DNA of 64,000 nucleotides from PHAA01 sp034927445 (GTDB lineage Bacteria > Bacillota > Syntrophomonadia > Syntrophomonadales > Syntrophomonadaceae). Below are positions 16,644 through 25,431 of this stretch, in pieces. Where the stretch lies: assembly GCA_034927445.1 (NCBI GenBank), contig JAYFPZ010000005.1:70576-134575 (forward strand), read 5' to 3'. A model generated the notes under the pieces. That model did no database searches. It was not told the origin of the DNA and was given only the letters and a program-made list of their open reading frames with translations. The position numbers and the translations under genes were made by a program. How positions within the stretch are numbered: the stretch's first letter is position 1; every line of letters starts with the position of its first letter.

Positions 16644-19077
16644 ACTGCTGCTTATTCCGGAAAAAATCCGGCCAGGGATCGTTACCCCCGATCCTCCGGA
16701 GCGCCTCCGCCATATTGACCCCGTCGGGAGCCACCGTATCCAGTTCCTCCCAGGCGATGGGCATGGACACCCCGGCCCCTTTTCTCGCTCTTAGAGAATA
16801 GGGGGCAATGCTGGTGGCACCTCTGCCGTTGCGCATCCAGTCAATGAAGATCTTGCCCTTGCGCTTGGCCTTTCTGACATTGCTGGTGTAACGGTCAGGC
16901 CACTTCTGCTCCATCACTTCGGCGACGTGCCTGGCAAAATCGTGAAACTCCTCCCAGGCAACGGCAGGTTTTAAAGGGACGACCACATGGTACCCTTTGC
17001 CGCCGCTGGTCTTGAGATAGGCGTTCAGGGAAAGTTCGACGAGAATATTCTTCAGATCCCGCACTCCCTGGCGCACCCTGCCCAGATCCATTCCCTCATC
17101 CGGATCCAGATCGAAGACCATGATATCAGGCTTTTCCAGTTCGTCCACCCGGCTTCCCCAGGTATGGAATTCCAGGGTGCCCATTTGTGCTTCGGCGATC
17201 AGCCCGGATCTGTCCTCAATATAGAAGTAATCTTCAGTTTTTCCGTCACTGCCCGCGATAAGGATGGTGACGATGCCTTTACTGCCCGGACCGGGATGCT
17301 TCTTATAAAAGCAGGTCTGGGAGATGCCCTTGGGACAGCGCACAATGCTGAGGACCCTGCGGCTCACATAGGGCAGCATGCGCTCCGCCGCCTGGGCGTA
17401 ATACCGGATCACATCACCTTTGGTGACTTCAGGATCGTCAAAGATCACCTTGTCGGGGTTGGAAATATTGATTCCTTCGATGATGCTGCTGTTGGCTTTT
17501 GCTTCCATGGTTCTCTCCGTTTCTTGGCCGGATGAGGGGAGCTTGGCTTCCTCCTCCGCTTTTTCCCTTTTTATATCCTTAGGGTTCTTATCCGTCCGCA
17601 GGCCTTTGAAGCTTGCCTGCCTTAGCAGATTGTCTTCAGTCCATTCGGCAAATTTGATTTCCGCCACCAGCTCGGGTTTAAGCCAGGTGATTTTCTCATT
17701 CGTCCTGGACTTGGGCGCGGATTGGAAAAAGGGCGCCGTGCTCTTGAGCCGTTCAAATTTTTCTTCAAGCTCTTGCATATCCGCTTCGCTCAGGCCGGTG
17801 CCGGCACGTCCGGCGTAGATTAATCTCCCGTCTTCATAGACGCCGAGGAGAAGGGAACTGATTCCGCTCGTTTTTTTATGGGTAAGGGTATAGCCTCCGA
17901 TTACAAATTCCTGTCTTTGATCGCATTTAAGCTTGATCCAGTCGCCGTTTCTGGTTCCGCTGTAGATGGAATCGGCTTTTTTGCCGACGATCCCTTCCAG
18001 TCCCGCCCCACAGGCTGCAGCAAAACCTTCCTTGCCGTTTCCCCTCACATGCCGGCTGTAGTAGATGGCTTGGGGGGCGTCTTTCAGCAAGGCTTCCAGG
18101 TTTTCCTTCCTGTCAATCAGGCGGTGTCCCCGGAGGTCCGCCCCATCCAGCGCTAGGAGATCAAAGACGATATAGGTCAGGTTTTGGGCCTGGGGGTTTT
18201 TCATAGAGTTCTGCAAAGCCTGAAAGTTCGTCTTGCCGGCTGGGTCCGTGACGGCTATTTCGCCGTCCAGAATCATGGCCCTGCCGTCAGCCCATTCAAC
18301 CAGGGAAGAGACCACCTCCTGGAACCGTTCGGTATAATCATTGCCGTTTCTGGTGATAAGCCGGACGCGGTTGCCTTCAATGTAAGCCAGTATCCTGTAG
18401 CCGTCGTATTTCAACTCATAGAGCCAATCCCCGCCTTTAGGCAGCGTATTGACCAATTTGGCAAGCTGCACGCCGGTACTGCTGAAGGGGTTGGTCGCGA
18501 TCCTTTCGTTTTCCCCTGCTTCAATTTCCGTCATGGTGCGTCCGGTTCTGATGCTGGTGGTAAACCCAGAAATCCCGTCGGCAGCTTGGGCATACTCATC
18601 TTTTTCTTTCAGCAGGAGCCAATTATCCTTGGTCTCCCCCGCTTTCCCTTTCATCCGCACCAGAGCCCACTTTCCCTTAAGCCTGCGCCCTTGCAGAACA
18701 AACTTCAGCATACCTCCACGGAGTCCTTCAGCCACATCTCCATAAGGTTCCCAGTACCCTTCATCCCAGAGCATAACGACTCCGCCGCCATATTGCCCTT
18801 GGGGAATCGTACCCTCAAAGTTCCTGTATTCCAGGGGGTGCTCCTCCACCTGTACGGCGAGCCTCTTGTCACGGGTATCATAGGAGGGGCCCTTGGGCAC
18901 TGCCCAGCTCAATAGGGCTCCGTCCCATTCCAGACGAAAATCGTAGTGATCCCGGCGGGCCAGATGGTGCTGGATGACAAACCTCAAACCCTCTCCGGCC
19001 ATTGCTGTCATGCCTTCCGGTTCCAGGGTTCTGGCAAAATTCCTTTTCTGGTTGTACGGGTTGAGTTTGGCGGTCAT
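16636..19077 (-). CDS. ligD: Multifunctional ATP-dependent DNA ligase LigD (PE-Lig-Pol)
   Basis: The 813-residue protein carries all three LigD activities of bacterial non-homologous end joining. The 3'-phosphoesterase domain is first (residues about 1-160: HHLARRDHYDFRLEWDG). An ATP-dependent ligase follows (about 200-510) with the adenylated lysine in ELKYDGYR. Last is an AEP primase-polymerase (about 540-810) with CPKGISQTCFYKKHPG, the metal-binding MVFDLDPDEG and SGGKGYHVVVPL. The order PE-Lig-Pol matches the Pseudomonas arrangement rather than the mycobacterial one. LigD normally works with Ku to rejoin double-strand breaks, often in spores or stationary cells; no ku gene is adjacent. 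The gene converges on 16308. Confidence 0.95.
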   Translation of the reverse strand: MTAKLNPYNQKRNFARTLEPEGMTAMAGEGLRFVIQHHLARRDHYDFRLEWDGALLSWAVPKGPSYDTRDKRLAVQVEEHPLEYRNFEGTIPQGQYGGGVVMLWDEGYWEPYGDVAEGLRGGMLKFVLQGRRLKGKWALVRMKGKAGETKDNWLLLKEKDEYAQAADGISGFTTSIRTGRTMTEIEAGENERIATNPFSSTGVQLAKLVNTLPKGGDWLYELKYDGYRILAYIEGNRVRLITRNGNDYTERFQEVVSSLVEWADGRAMILDGEIAVTDPAGKTNFQALQNSMKNPQAQNLTYIVFDLLALDGADLRGHRLIDRKENLEALLKDAPQAIYYSRHVRGNGKEGFAAACGAGLEGIVGKKADSIYSGTRNGDWIKLKCDQRQEFVIGGYTLTHKKTSGISSLLLGVYEDGRLIYAGRAGTGLSEADMQELEEKFERLKSTAPFFQSAPKSRTNEKITWLKPELVAEIKFAEWTEDNLLRQASFKGLRTDKNPKDIKREKAEEEAKLPSSGQETERTMEAKANSSIIEGINISNPDKVIFDDPEVTKGDVIRYYAQAAERMLPYVSRRVLSIVRCPKGISQTCFYKKHPGPGSKGIVTILIAGSDGKTEDYFYIEDRSGLIAEAQMGTLEFHTWGSRVDELEKPDIMVFDLDPDEGMDLGRVRQGVRDLKNILVELSLNAYLKTSGGKGYHVVVPLKPAVAWEEFHDFARHVAEVMEQKWPDRYTSNVRKAKRKGKIFIDWMRNGRGATSIAPYSLRARKGAGVSMPIAWEELDTVAPDGVNMAEALRRIGGNDPWPDFFRNKQQFK

Positions 19078-19535
19078 AAAATCACGCTGGTTCCTTCTCT
19101 TTTGTGCCTTTCGTATGTAACTGATTGAAAGGGGATGTCCTTATCCTCCGCGGCTGTGTACACCGTAATCGGGATCGCTGCCATATCAAAAGTTATGACC
19201 AATTTACGCGATTATATGGTGAAAACACCTTCGGAGTTATTGTTTCCAATTGTATTATTAAGTATCCGGTATTCGATGTATTAAGCCAATCTTTCCGCTT
19301 TTGCCAAATCCAAAGAATACCTGGACAGATAAAAGCAACTGATAAAATTATTGTAGCTCCTTTGCTATAGTCGCGCCTGCCTTTTTTGCCAGTTCAAATA
19401 TTCCCGAAAACGGCAGACAGCTTAATCTGCTGTCTGCCTCGCCAACTATCCACGGTTCACATTATGCCCCTATGGGAGGGGACGTCAACCGTCCCCCGGT
19501 TTACTTTTTATCCAGTGGCTTTCTATTCGGTTTTA
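19078..19535. other. Intergenic region
   Basis: This 458-base gap separates the ligD start from the end of the propeller gene. Apart from the minus-strand terminator at 19405-19440 and a small hairpin GGGGACG/CCGTCCCC near 19477-19496, I see no gene. A 49-codon plus-strand frame from 19134 abuts its would-be ribosome binding site directly and was not accepted. Confidence 0.5.
19405..19440 (-). terminator. Terminator of the propeller gene
   Basis: A perfect 10-bp stem, GGCAGACAGC at 19412-19421 and GCTGTCTGCC at 19429-19438, is followed on the minus strand by GTTTTC. It lies about 100 bases downstream of the minus-strand gene that ends at 19536. Confidence 0.7.
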
Positions 19536-20438
19536 TCAGGGCAGGGCTTTGCGAGTAATCACCACCCCAACCGGATTGGTGCCCACGCTGATCGGTTTGA
19601 CAAACTTGCCGGTTGACCTTTTCAGCACCGCCACACGGTTTAATGAGGACTGGGCAATATATACGTAGCGGTTGTCAGGGGTTGCGGCCAGACCCATAGG
19701 AGTGCCGGGACATTTGATCGTCTTGACCAGGGTATTTTTAGCCAGGTTGATCACTGAAAGCGCATTGGTTGGCCCGTGAGTTATATAAGCATTTTTCTGA
19801 TCAGGCGTGATTGTGATGTAATACGGATACTCCGCCTTTAGTTGAATATCGGCAATCATCTTCCGTTTGACCAGATCTACCACCGAAACATATTTGGCTT
19901 CTTCGGAGTTGGTGACATAAGCCCTTTTGCCGTTGGCGGTTATCGCCATCTGGTTGGAATAGCCGCCGGTGTCAATATAATCAACCACCTTAAGGGTTTT
20001 CCGATTGATTACAATTATATAAGCGGGGTTGTTGCTGAGCACATAAACCCACTTGCCGTCAGGAGATACTTTTACATCCAGGGGATAGGCCAGATCCAGG
20101 GATTTGGTTTTGACAAATTTGGTCAGGGTTCTTATAACGGATAAATAAGCAGAGTCGTACCTGCTGCTGGGGGCATAAGCGCGCCAGGCATCGGGGGTCA
20201 GAGCAATGGAACTGGCATCATGAGGAAGCTGAACCGCGGCTGTTATTTTGTGGCTGATAAGATTGACCACCCCCACGGTTCTTCTCTCCATCAAGACCCA
20301 CAGCTGATTGAATCTGGTGGGCGGGGCCAGGGCAAATGGACTGTAAGGCAGATCAATAACACCTTTGACTTTACGGTTGCAGGTATTAATTACCGAAATA
20401 GAATGGGAATCACTGTTAATTACATAAGCTGTGCCCAT
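19536..20438 (-). CDS. YVTN-type beta-propeller repeat protein
   Basis: The 300-residue protein consists of about seven repeats of roughly 42 residues with the pattern seen in YVTN beta-propellers, for example SPDGKWVYVLSNNPAYIIVI, ITANGKRAYVTNSEEAKYVSV and TPDQKNAYITHGPTNALSVI. There is no signal peptide or membrane segment, so unlike many relatives it appears cytoplasmic. The ribosome binding site AAGGAAGGAG precedes ATG 20438. Such propellers bind ligands or proteins, but nothing in the neighbourhood indicates a partner. Confidence 0.85.
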   Translation of the reverse strand: MGTAYVINSDSHSISVINTCNRKVKGVIDLPYSPFALAPPTRFNQLWVLMERRTVGVVNLISHKITAAVQLPHDASSIALTPDAWRAYAPSSRYDSAYLSVIRTLTKFVKTKSLDLAYPLDVKVSPDGKWVYVLSNNPAYIIVINRKTLKVVDYIDTGGYSNQMAITANGKRAYVTNSEEAKYVSVVDLVKRKMIADIQLKAEYPYYITITPDQKNAYITHGPTNALSVINLAKNTLVKTIKCPGTPMGLAATPDNRYVYIAQSSLNRVAVLKRSTGKFVKPISVGTNPVGVVITRKALP

Positions 20439-20636
20439 TTATAAGCACTCCTTCCTTATCTTACTATGCTACATCTTACGTTTGCCGCCAGGTTTAAGTG
20501 ACACCTTGCCCTCCAGCCATCATCAGCGGTAATTGGCGGGAACGGCGCCTGAAAATGATTGGCCGGCCAATGCATAAAAAATCCGCCTTTTGCACAGCAC
20601 TAAAATATCTTAAATAAATAAAAGGAGAGATATTTA

Positions 20637-21077
20637 GTGAAAAGAGACATGGCGCCTTATCAACGCTATAACCCCCCGGAGATGCTAAGAGGCTCTTTCC
20701 CGGGGAACTTTCTGGACAACTTTTTCAATAACAGCTTTATGGCGGGGTTCAATACCAACATGCGCAGCGACATAAAGGAAAATGAGCATGAATACGTCGT
20801 GGAAATTGAAATGCCCGGATATGCGAAAGAAAATATCGACGTAGCGTGCCAGGACGGTCATCTTACTATCACCGCTGCCAATTCCCAGGAAAATGATGAG
20901 GAGAAAAACAATTACATCAGGCAGGAAAGGCAGTTTGGCAGGATCTCCAGAAGCTACAGAATCGATGGGATCAATGAAAATAAAATCACGGCTGCCTACC
21001 GCAACGGTATTCTGGTTCTGACTTTACCCAAAAGCGATGATTCCCAGGACAAACGCAAGCGCATCGATATCCACTAG
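20637..21077 (+). CDS. Hsp20/alpha-crystallin family small heat-shock protein
   Basis: The 146-residue chaperone has a short variable N-terminus (residues about 1-42), an alpha-crystallin domain (VVEIEMPGYAKENIDVACQDG to NGILVLTLPK) and a short charged tail with an IxI-like RIDIH end. It would hold unfolding proteins as an oligomer in the cytosol. The start is GTG 20637, well placed behind AAAGGAGAGA. No HrcA (CIRCE) element was seen in the upstream 200 bases. Confidence 0.92.
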   Translation: MKRDMAPYQRYNPPEMLRGSFPGNFLDNFFNNSFMAGFNTNMRSDIKENEHEYVVEIEMPGYAKENIDVACQDGHLTITAANSQENDEEKNNYIRQERQFGRISRSYRIDGINENKITAAYRNGILVLTLPKSDDSQDKRKRIDIH

Positions 21078-21176
21078 TCAAAGTATGAAATAGATCTTCT
21101 CCGCCAGGCAGGCGAAAACGCCTGGAAATTACCCGATGCTCCGGAGCCCGTCCTGTCCAGTTAATCGATATACTCC

Positions 21177-21206
21177 AGGGAGTGGACAACGCTCCTTCTT
21201 TTTTTG
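21177..21206 (+). terminator. Terminator after hsp20
   Basis: A short stem (GGAG near 21179 with CTCC near 21192) is followed by TTCTTTTTTT. The stem is weak but the T-run is long. A second hairpin, CCAGGC/GCCTGG, lies just before it (about 21103-21124). Confidence 0.55.
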
Positions 21207-21290
21207 CTTGAGTCCATAGCTGCCAAGCTGTACGACAAAACGGCTGAATGGAGCACTGATCAGCCTGATGGTCCGACCAGGTTTTAGAAG

Positions 21291-21315
21291 AACTGTTGCA
21301 AATACAGCAACAGTT
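21291..21315 (+). promoter_or_regulatory. Perfect 9-bp dyad, candidate sigma-54 enhancer site
   Basis: AACTGTTGC (21291-21299) and GCAACAGTT (21307-21315) form a perfect inverted repeat with a 7-base spacer. Its centre is about 127 bases before the -24 element of the alcohol dehydrogenase promoter, a normal enhancer distance. The sequence differs from the GCA-N4-TGC sites at 4.9-5.0 kb, so a different activator is likely. Confidence 0.65.
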
Positions 21316-21428
21316 ACATTTTATGAGACACGTATTAATGATTATATGACACCAATTTATACCAATTACTTTGTTAAAGTTCTTTGTAACCCCTCATTTC
21401 CCTTTCATCTTTTCCCGTTACGGCAATT

Positions 21429-21444
21429 TGGCACAATTATTGCT
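21429..21444 (+). promoter_or_regulatory. Sigma-54 (-24/-12) promoter of the alcohol dehydrogenase
   Basis: TGGCACAATTATTGCT matches the -24/-12 consensus, with GG at 21430-21431 and GC at 21442-21443 in the required register. The predicted start is near 21454, about 30 bases before the AAGGAGG ribosome binding site of the dehydrogenase. Confidence 0.85.
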
Positions 21445-21500
21445 CAATATCTAAAACATAACAAAATTAATAGTTTTATATTGAAAGGAGGAAACAGAAA

Positions 21501-22721
21501 TTGTGGGAATCGAAACTGGATGTTCATCAAGTCACAGAAATTAGAAGCAAGACTCTTTGTTATTTTGGGGCAGGCGCCCTGGAGAAGGTTAATGATATTT
21601 GTGATTACCTGGTAAAGCGCAATATCAAGGCCGTACTGGTCACAACCGATCAAATCGTCTACAAGGTTACCGGGGTATGGGAAGTATTGGAGCCGGCCCT
21701 GAAGAAGCGGGGTATCGAATACGTTCTCTATACCGGGGTAGTACCCAACCCCACGGTTAATAATATTGACGACGCGGTGGCTTTGGGTAAAAAGATCAGC
21801 GCCGGCGCGGTAATCGGCATCGGGGGCGGCAGTCCCATTGATACCGGCAAGAGCGCGGCCGTGTTGCTGCACCCGGACAATAGCCGGTACAACGCGCGCG
21901 ATCTTTACCTGCTCAAATTCGATGTTCAAAATGCCGTACCGATCATAGCGATCAACACCACCCATGGAACCGGGACCGAGGTCGACCGGTTCGCGGTGGC
22001 CAGTATTCCCGAACTGGAGTACAAGCCCGCGCTGGCAGTTGATTGTCTGTACCCCATGTTTGCTATTGACGACCCGGTTATCATGACCAAATTACCTTTA
22101 GCGCAAACCAAATACACAGCCGTGGATGCCCTTAACCATGTAACTGAAGCGGCCACGTCCATAGTCACGAATCCTTATGTGATCATGACCGCGGTGGAAT
22201 CCGCCAGATTGATCAAACAATACCTGCCCGCGGCGATTGCCGATCCGCAAGACTTGACCGCCCGTTATTATCTGCTGTACGCGTCCATGATAGGCGGGAT
22301 CTGTTTCGATAATGGCCTCCTGCATTACACTCACGCTCTGGAGCACCCCTTAAGCGCAGTAAAACCGGATCTGCCCCATGGTCTGGGCCTGGCTATGATT
22401 CTCCCGGCAGTGATCGAACTTATATATCCGGCCTGCCCCGAAATACTGGCCACAATCTATGCGCCCTATGTTCCGGGCCTGCAGGGTAAAGCCCAGGAAG
22501 CGAAAAAATGTGCCGCCGGGGTTGAAAAATGGCTGTTTGATATAGGCGTAACCAAGAAACTGGGAGATATGGGCTATACCGAAAAGGATGTTGACAAACT
22601 TACCAAATTAGCCTTTGAGACTCCGTCCCTGGGTCTGCTTTTAAGCGTGGCTCCGGTTAAAGCTGACGAATCGAACGTACGCGGGATATACCTGGACAGC
22701 ATGAAACCGATGAGCAAATAA
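21501..22721 (+). CDS. Iron-containing alcohol dehydrogenase
   Basis: The 406-residue protein belongs to the group III (iron-dependent) alcohol dehydrogenases. The NAD(P)-binding segment GAVIGIGGGSPIDTGKSAAVL (within residues about 92-114) and the metal-ligand region are present: HVTEAATS, then HYTHALEHPLSA and LPHGLGLA with its conserved His residues. It would interconvert a short-chain alcohol and aldehyde using NAD(P)H. The start is TTG 21501, nine bases after AAGGAGG; no ATG alternative lies nearby. Control by a -24/-12 promoter and an upstream dyad suggests induction by an alcohol-responsive activator, not encoded next to it. Confidence 0.93.
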   Translation: MWESKLDVHQVTEIRSKTLCYFGAGALEKVNDICDYLVKRNIKAVLVTTDQIVYKVTGVWEVLEPALKKRGIEYVLYTGVVPNPTVNNIDDAVALGKKISAGAVIGIGGGSPIDTGKSAAVLLHPDNSRYNARDLYLLKFDVQNAVPIIAINTTHGTGTEVDRFAVASIPELEYKPALAVDCLYPMFAIDDPVIMTKLPLAQTKYTAVDALNHVTEAATSIVTNPYVIMTAVESARLIKQYLPAAIADPQDLTARYYLLYASMIGGICFDNGLLHYTHALEHPLSAVKPDLPHGLGLAMILPAVIELIYPACPEILATIYAPYVPGLQGKAQEAKKCAAGVEKWLFDIGVTKKLGDMGYTEKDVDKLTKLAFETPSLGLLLSVAPVKADESNVRGIYLDSMKPMSK

Positions 22722-22825
22722 CGCAAACTGAGTTCCGGAGGTCAATCCAAATCAAGGCTTGGAAACGCTGATATCAATGTTTTGGCTTGCTCTTCGCCAG
22801 AGAGACAATAAACTGAAAAATCACT

Positions 22826-22859
22826 AAAGATGGGCCCTAGTCAGAGTCCATCTTTTTTT
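22826..22859 (+). terminator. Terminator of the alcohol dehydrogenase gene
   Basis: AAAGATGG (22826-22833) pairs with CCATCTTT (22848-22855), followed by a run of T residues to 22859. The rest of the 22722-23337 gap holds only the short frame described next. Confidence 0.85.
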
Positions 22860-23168
22860 GCAGCCAGGCCCGTAAAAATTGACTTGGCGCCACCTGCTCA
22901 GAGACCGTCGGCTTCTTTCGGATAGCAATTGTTGGTAGGCTGGTCTTCCGCCCGATCCTAGCAAACCGCCCGGCTCGGCACCGTACCAACCCCCTTTCCC
23001 GCAGCCAATTTAATAAATTGCTCCAACTGGTAAAAACCAGCCTGATTCAAGCGAACATCTTACCTAAAATAAAACCCAAATAAGAATACCCTTACAAATT
23101 TCGACAGAAATGCTTAATATTATTAAGTTATTGTATAATTAAGTCGTTAAATTACAGGAGGTCTTACG

Positions 23169-23228
23169 GTGCAGGATGTAAATATTATCAAAGGACAGTC
23201 CGAATATGGGTTTGATAAATTTGCGTGA
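23169..23228 (+). CDS. Possible 19-residue peptide or gene remnant
   Basis: A GTG start follows a strong AGGAGG ribosome binding site and a TATAAT element near 23134, but the frame stops after 19 codons (begins MQDVNIIKGQ). It could be a leader peptide or the 5' remnant of a deleted gene. No further homologous frame continues after the stop. The histidine kinase starts 109 bases later with its own ribosome binding site. Confidence 0.3.
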   Translation: MQDVNIIKGQSEYGFDKFA

Positions 23229-23337
23229 TCATCGTGCGCGGCCCCCTGCAGCTTGGGCAAGGAAGGCAGGAATTAATTCATGAGATAAAGTAAAAAGCAA
23301 TCGTTAAATAAAAAATTTTAATCGAGGGGGACCCTGG

Positions 23338-24843
23338 ATGAAAGATGAGGACAAGTCCAAGCAACAGCTTATTGCCGAATTGGTTGCACTTAGAGAGGGT
23401 CAGTCCGCCGCTTTGCTCCAATCACAGGAGAAGTTCTCCAAGGCTTTTCACTGCAATCCCGACCTGATGTCGATCAGCACCTGCAGGGAGGGCCGCTATG
23501 TCGACGTAAACGACGCATGTGTGGAAATCAGCGGCTATGGACGTCACGAGCTCATTGGCCATACCGCCAAGGAGCTGCATATCTGGGCTGATTACAGTCA
23601 ACGGGCCCATTTGCTGCAGTGTATTAAAGAAAATAGGAGGGTTAGGGGATACGAACTCGACTTAAGGATACGATCAGGCGAGATCCGGACCTTTTGTCTA
23701 TCCGGAGAGATAATTGATATTGATGGAGAGCCCCATTTGCTTAATTCCTCCCGGGATATTACCGAAAACAAACGAACCCTGGAAGCCCTGCGCTTTTCGG
23801 AGGATTGCTTCGCCAAAGCGTTTGAAGCAAGTCCGACCTTAATGGCTATCACATCTTTGGATGAAGGCAGAATTATTAAGGTCAACAGTGCTCTCCGCCG
23901 TATCTTGGGTTACAACTGTGAAAATCTGATTGGTTTGACCTCCTTTGATATAGGGTTTTGGGTGAATATTGATGACCGCAGCCGGATTCAACAACATATT
24001 TTGGCGGGCCGGAACATCGTGGATATGGAAATACGTTTCCGCAAGAAAACCGGCGAAGAAAGACTGGGGCTTTTTTCGGCAGAGCCTATTAATGTCTATG
24101 GAGAAGAGTGCATGCTGGTCCACCTTACCGATATAACCGATTTCAGACAAATGGAGCTGGAAATGACCCGTCTGGATCAGCTCAACCTGGTGGGAGAGAT
24201 GGCGGCCAGTATCGGCCATGAAATCAGGAACCCCATGACCACCGTGCGGGGATACTTGCAGTTGCTGCAGCATAACCAGAAATACCATGACGAGATAGAA
24301 TATTTTAATCTCATGATCGAGGAGTTGGACCGGGCCAATTCGATTATTTCAGAATTCCTTTCCCTGGCCAAAAACAAAATGGTTGAATTCAGGCCCCACC
24401 AGCTAAATTCGGTTTTGGAAAACAGTTTACCGCTCATGCAGGCCTCCGCTACCTGTCAGGACAAAAACATCAAACTGGAAATGGAAAAACTGCCTGATCT
24501 GCTGCTGGACAAAAAAGAAATTCAGCAGCTCATACTCAACCTGGTCAACAACGGGCTGGAAGCAATGCCGCCCGGAGGGTGCGTAAACATCAGAACATTT
24601 ATTGAGAATGACAGTGTAGTGCTGGCGGTTAAAGATCAGGGCTCCGGGATAGAACGCAATCTGCTGGATAAGCTGGGCACGCCCTTCTTTACCACCAAGG
24701 ACAACGGGACCGGGCTGGGGCTGGCCATCTGTTACCGGATAGCCAACCGCCACCAGGCCAAAATAGATATAGAGACCAGTTCAGCCGGCACAACCTTTTA
24801 TGTACGTTTCCCTCTACCGGAAGATTTGGAAGCAAGCAGTTGA
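23338..24843 (+). CDS. PAS-PAS sensor histidine kinase
   Basis: The 501-residue kinase is soluble: two PAS domains (about residues 25-145 and 150-275), a HisKA dimerisation domain with His294 in ASIGHEIRNPMTTVRGY, and an ATPase domain with NLVNNGLEAM, DQGSGI and GTGLGLAICYRI. The arrangement resembles Bacillus KinA/KinE-type and NtrB-type kinases that sense cytoplasmic signals. No response regulator is adjacent, so it is an orphan; a link to sporulation phosphorelay or to sigma-54 control is possible but unproven. RBS GGGGGAC precedes ATG 23338, and a terminator follows. Confidence 0.92.
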   Translation: MKDEDKSKQQLIAELVALREGQSAALLQSQEKFSKAFHCNPDLMSISTCREGRYVDVNDACVEISGYGRHELIGHTAKELHIWADYSQRAHLLQCIKENRRVRGYELDLRIRSGEIRTFCLSGEIIDIDGEPHLLNSSRDITENKRTLEALRFSEDCFAKAFEASPTLMAITSLDEGRIIKVNSALRRILGYNCENLIGLTSFDIGFWVNIDDRSRIQQHILAGRNIVDMEIRFRKKTGEERLGLFSAEPINVYGEECMLVHLTDITDFRQMELEMTRLDQLNLVGEMAASIGHEIRNPMTTVRGYLQLLQHNQKYHDEIEYFNLMIEELDRANSIISEFLSLAKNKMVEFRPHQLNSVLENSLPLMQASATCQDKNIKLEMEKLPDLLLDKKEIQQLILNLVNNGLEAMPPGGCVNIRTFIENDSVVLAVKDQGSGIERNLLDKLGTPFFTTKDNGTGLGLAICYRIANRHQAKIDIETSSAGTTFYVRFPLPEDLEASS

Positions 24844-24893
24844 TAAATAGTTACTTATGTTAAAATTAACTCTATACCCGACCCCCCTGGTTG

Positions 24894-24928
24894 AAATCGC
24901 TTTCAGGATAACTTGAAGGCGGTTTTTT
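24894..24928 (+). terminator. Terminator of the histidine kinase gene
   Basis: AATCGCTTTCA (24895-24905) pairs through G-T pairs with TTGAAGGCGGTT (24913-24924) and the stem runs into TTTTTT. Confidence 0.75.
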
Positions 24929-24977
24929 GACCCCATTTTTACCCTTCACCCTTAGAACTATTTCCCTATAAAAAAGA

Positions 24978-25030
24978 TTGACCTGGTTGATTAATGTGTA
25001 TATACTGTATATAACGTATATATACGACAT
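24978..25030 (+). promoter_or_regulatory. Promoter with GntR-type operator
   Basis: TTGACC (24978-24983) and TATACT (25001-25006) are separated by exactly 17 bases. A TATATAC-rich near-palindrome (GTATATAC from 24998, GTATATATAC from 25016) overlaps the -10 and the start region. This is the expected place for an autoregulatory site of the YtrA-like repressor encoded next. Confidence 0.7.
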
Positions 25031-25053
25031 GATCTGAGCAGGAGGCATCAGTT

Positions 25054-25428
25054 TTGAACATTATCATATCCAATTCTTGCTCCGACCCCATTTATGAACA
25101 GATTTACAAACAGATCAAACAGCAGATTATGAAGGGTGAGTTGACAGCCGGAGAGCCCCTTCCCTCCATTCGCATGCTGGCTAAAGAACTGCAGATAAGC
25201 GTTATTACCACCAAGCGTGCTTATGAAGAATTGGAACGGGACGGTTTTATAGCTACCGTGGGGGGCAAAGGCTCATTTGTGGCCGAACAGAATGTAGAAC
25301 TTTTGCAGGAAAGAAAGCGGCAGTTCCTTGAAGAAAAGATCGCCCGGCTGGTAGCCGAAGGCAAGACCTTAAACGTCAGCCTGGAGGAAATGCTGGAGAT
25401 GTTGACCTTATTATACAGAGAGGTGTAA
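25054..25428 (+). CDS. GntR family (YtrA subfamily) regulator
   Basis: The 124-residue protein has the GntR winged helix (PIYEQIYKQIKQQIMKGEL, then LPSIRMLAKELQISVITTKRAYEELERDGF) and only a short C-terminal tail of about 45 residues. That is the hallmark of the YtrA subfamily that controls ABC transporter operons. The start is TTG 25054 behind GGAGG. It is followed by the ATPase gene after three bases, forming a regulator-ATPase-permease operon. Confidence 0.92.
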   Translation: MNIIISNSCSDPIYEQIYKQIKQQIMKGELTAGEPLPSIRMLAKELQISVITTKRAYEELERDGFIATVGGKGSFVAEQNVELLQERKRQFLEEKIARLVAEGKTLNVSLEEMLEMLTLLYREV

Positions 25429-25431
25429 AGT

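Noticed and set aside
19134..19283. 49-codon frame upstream of ligD on the plus strand
   Set aside because: The would-be ribosome binding site touches the ATG directly, leaving no spacing, and the product has no recognisable feature.
20530..20600. Possible -24/-12 promoter before hsp20 (TGGCCGGCCAATGCA)
   Set aside because: The GG-to-GC distance is 11, not 12 bases, and CAC is missing.
21268..21615. 115-codon frame over the alcohol dehydrogenase promoter
   Set aside because: It overlaps the sigma-54 promoter, the enhancer dyad and the dehydrogenase start in another frame, and has no coding signature.
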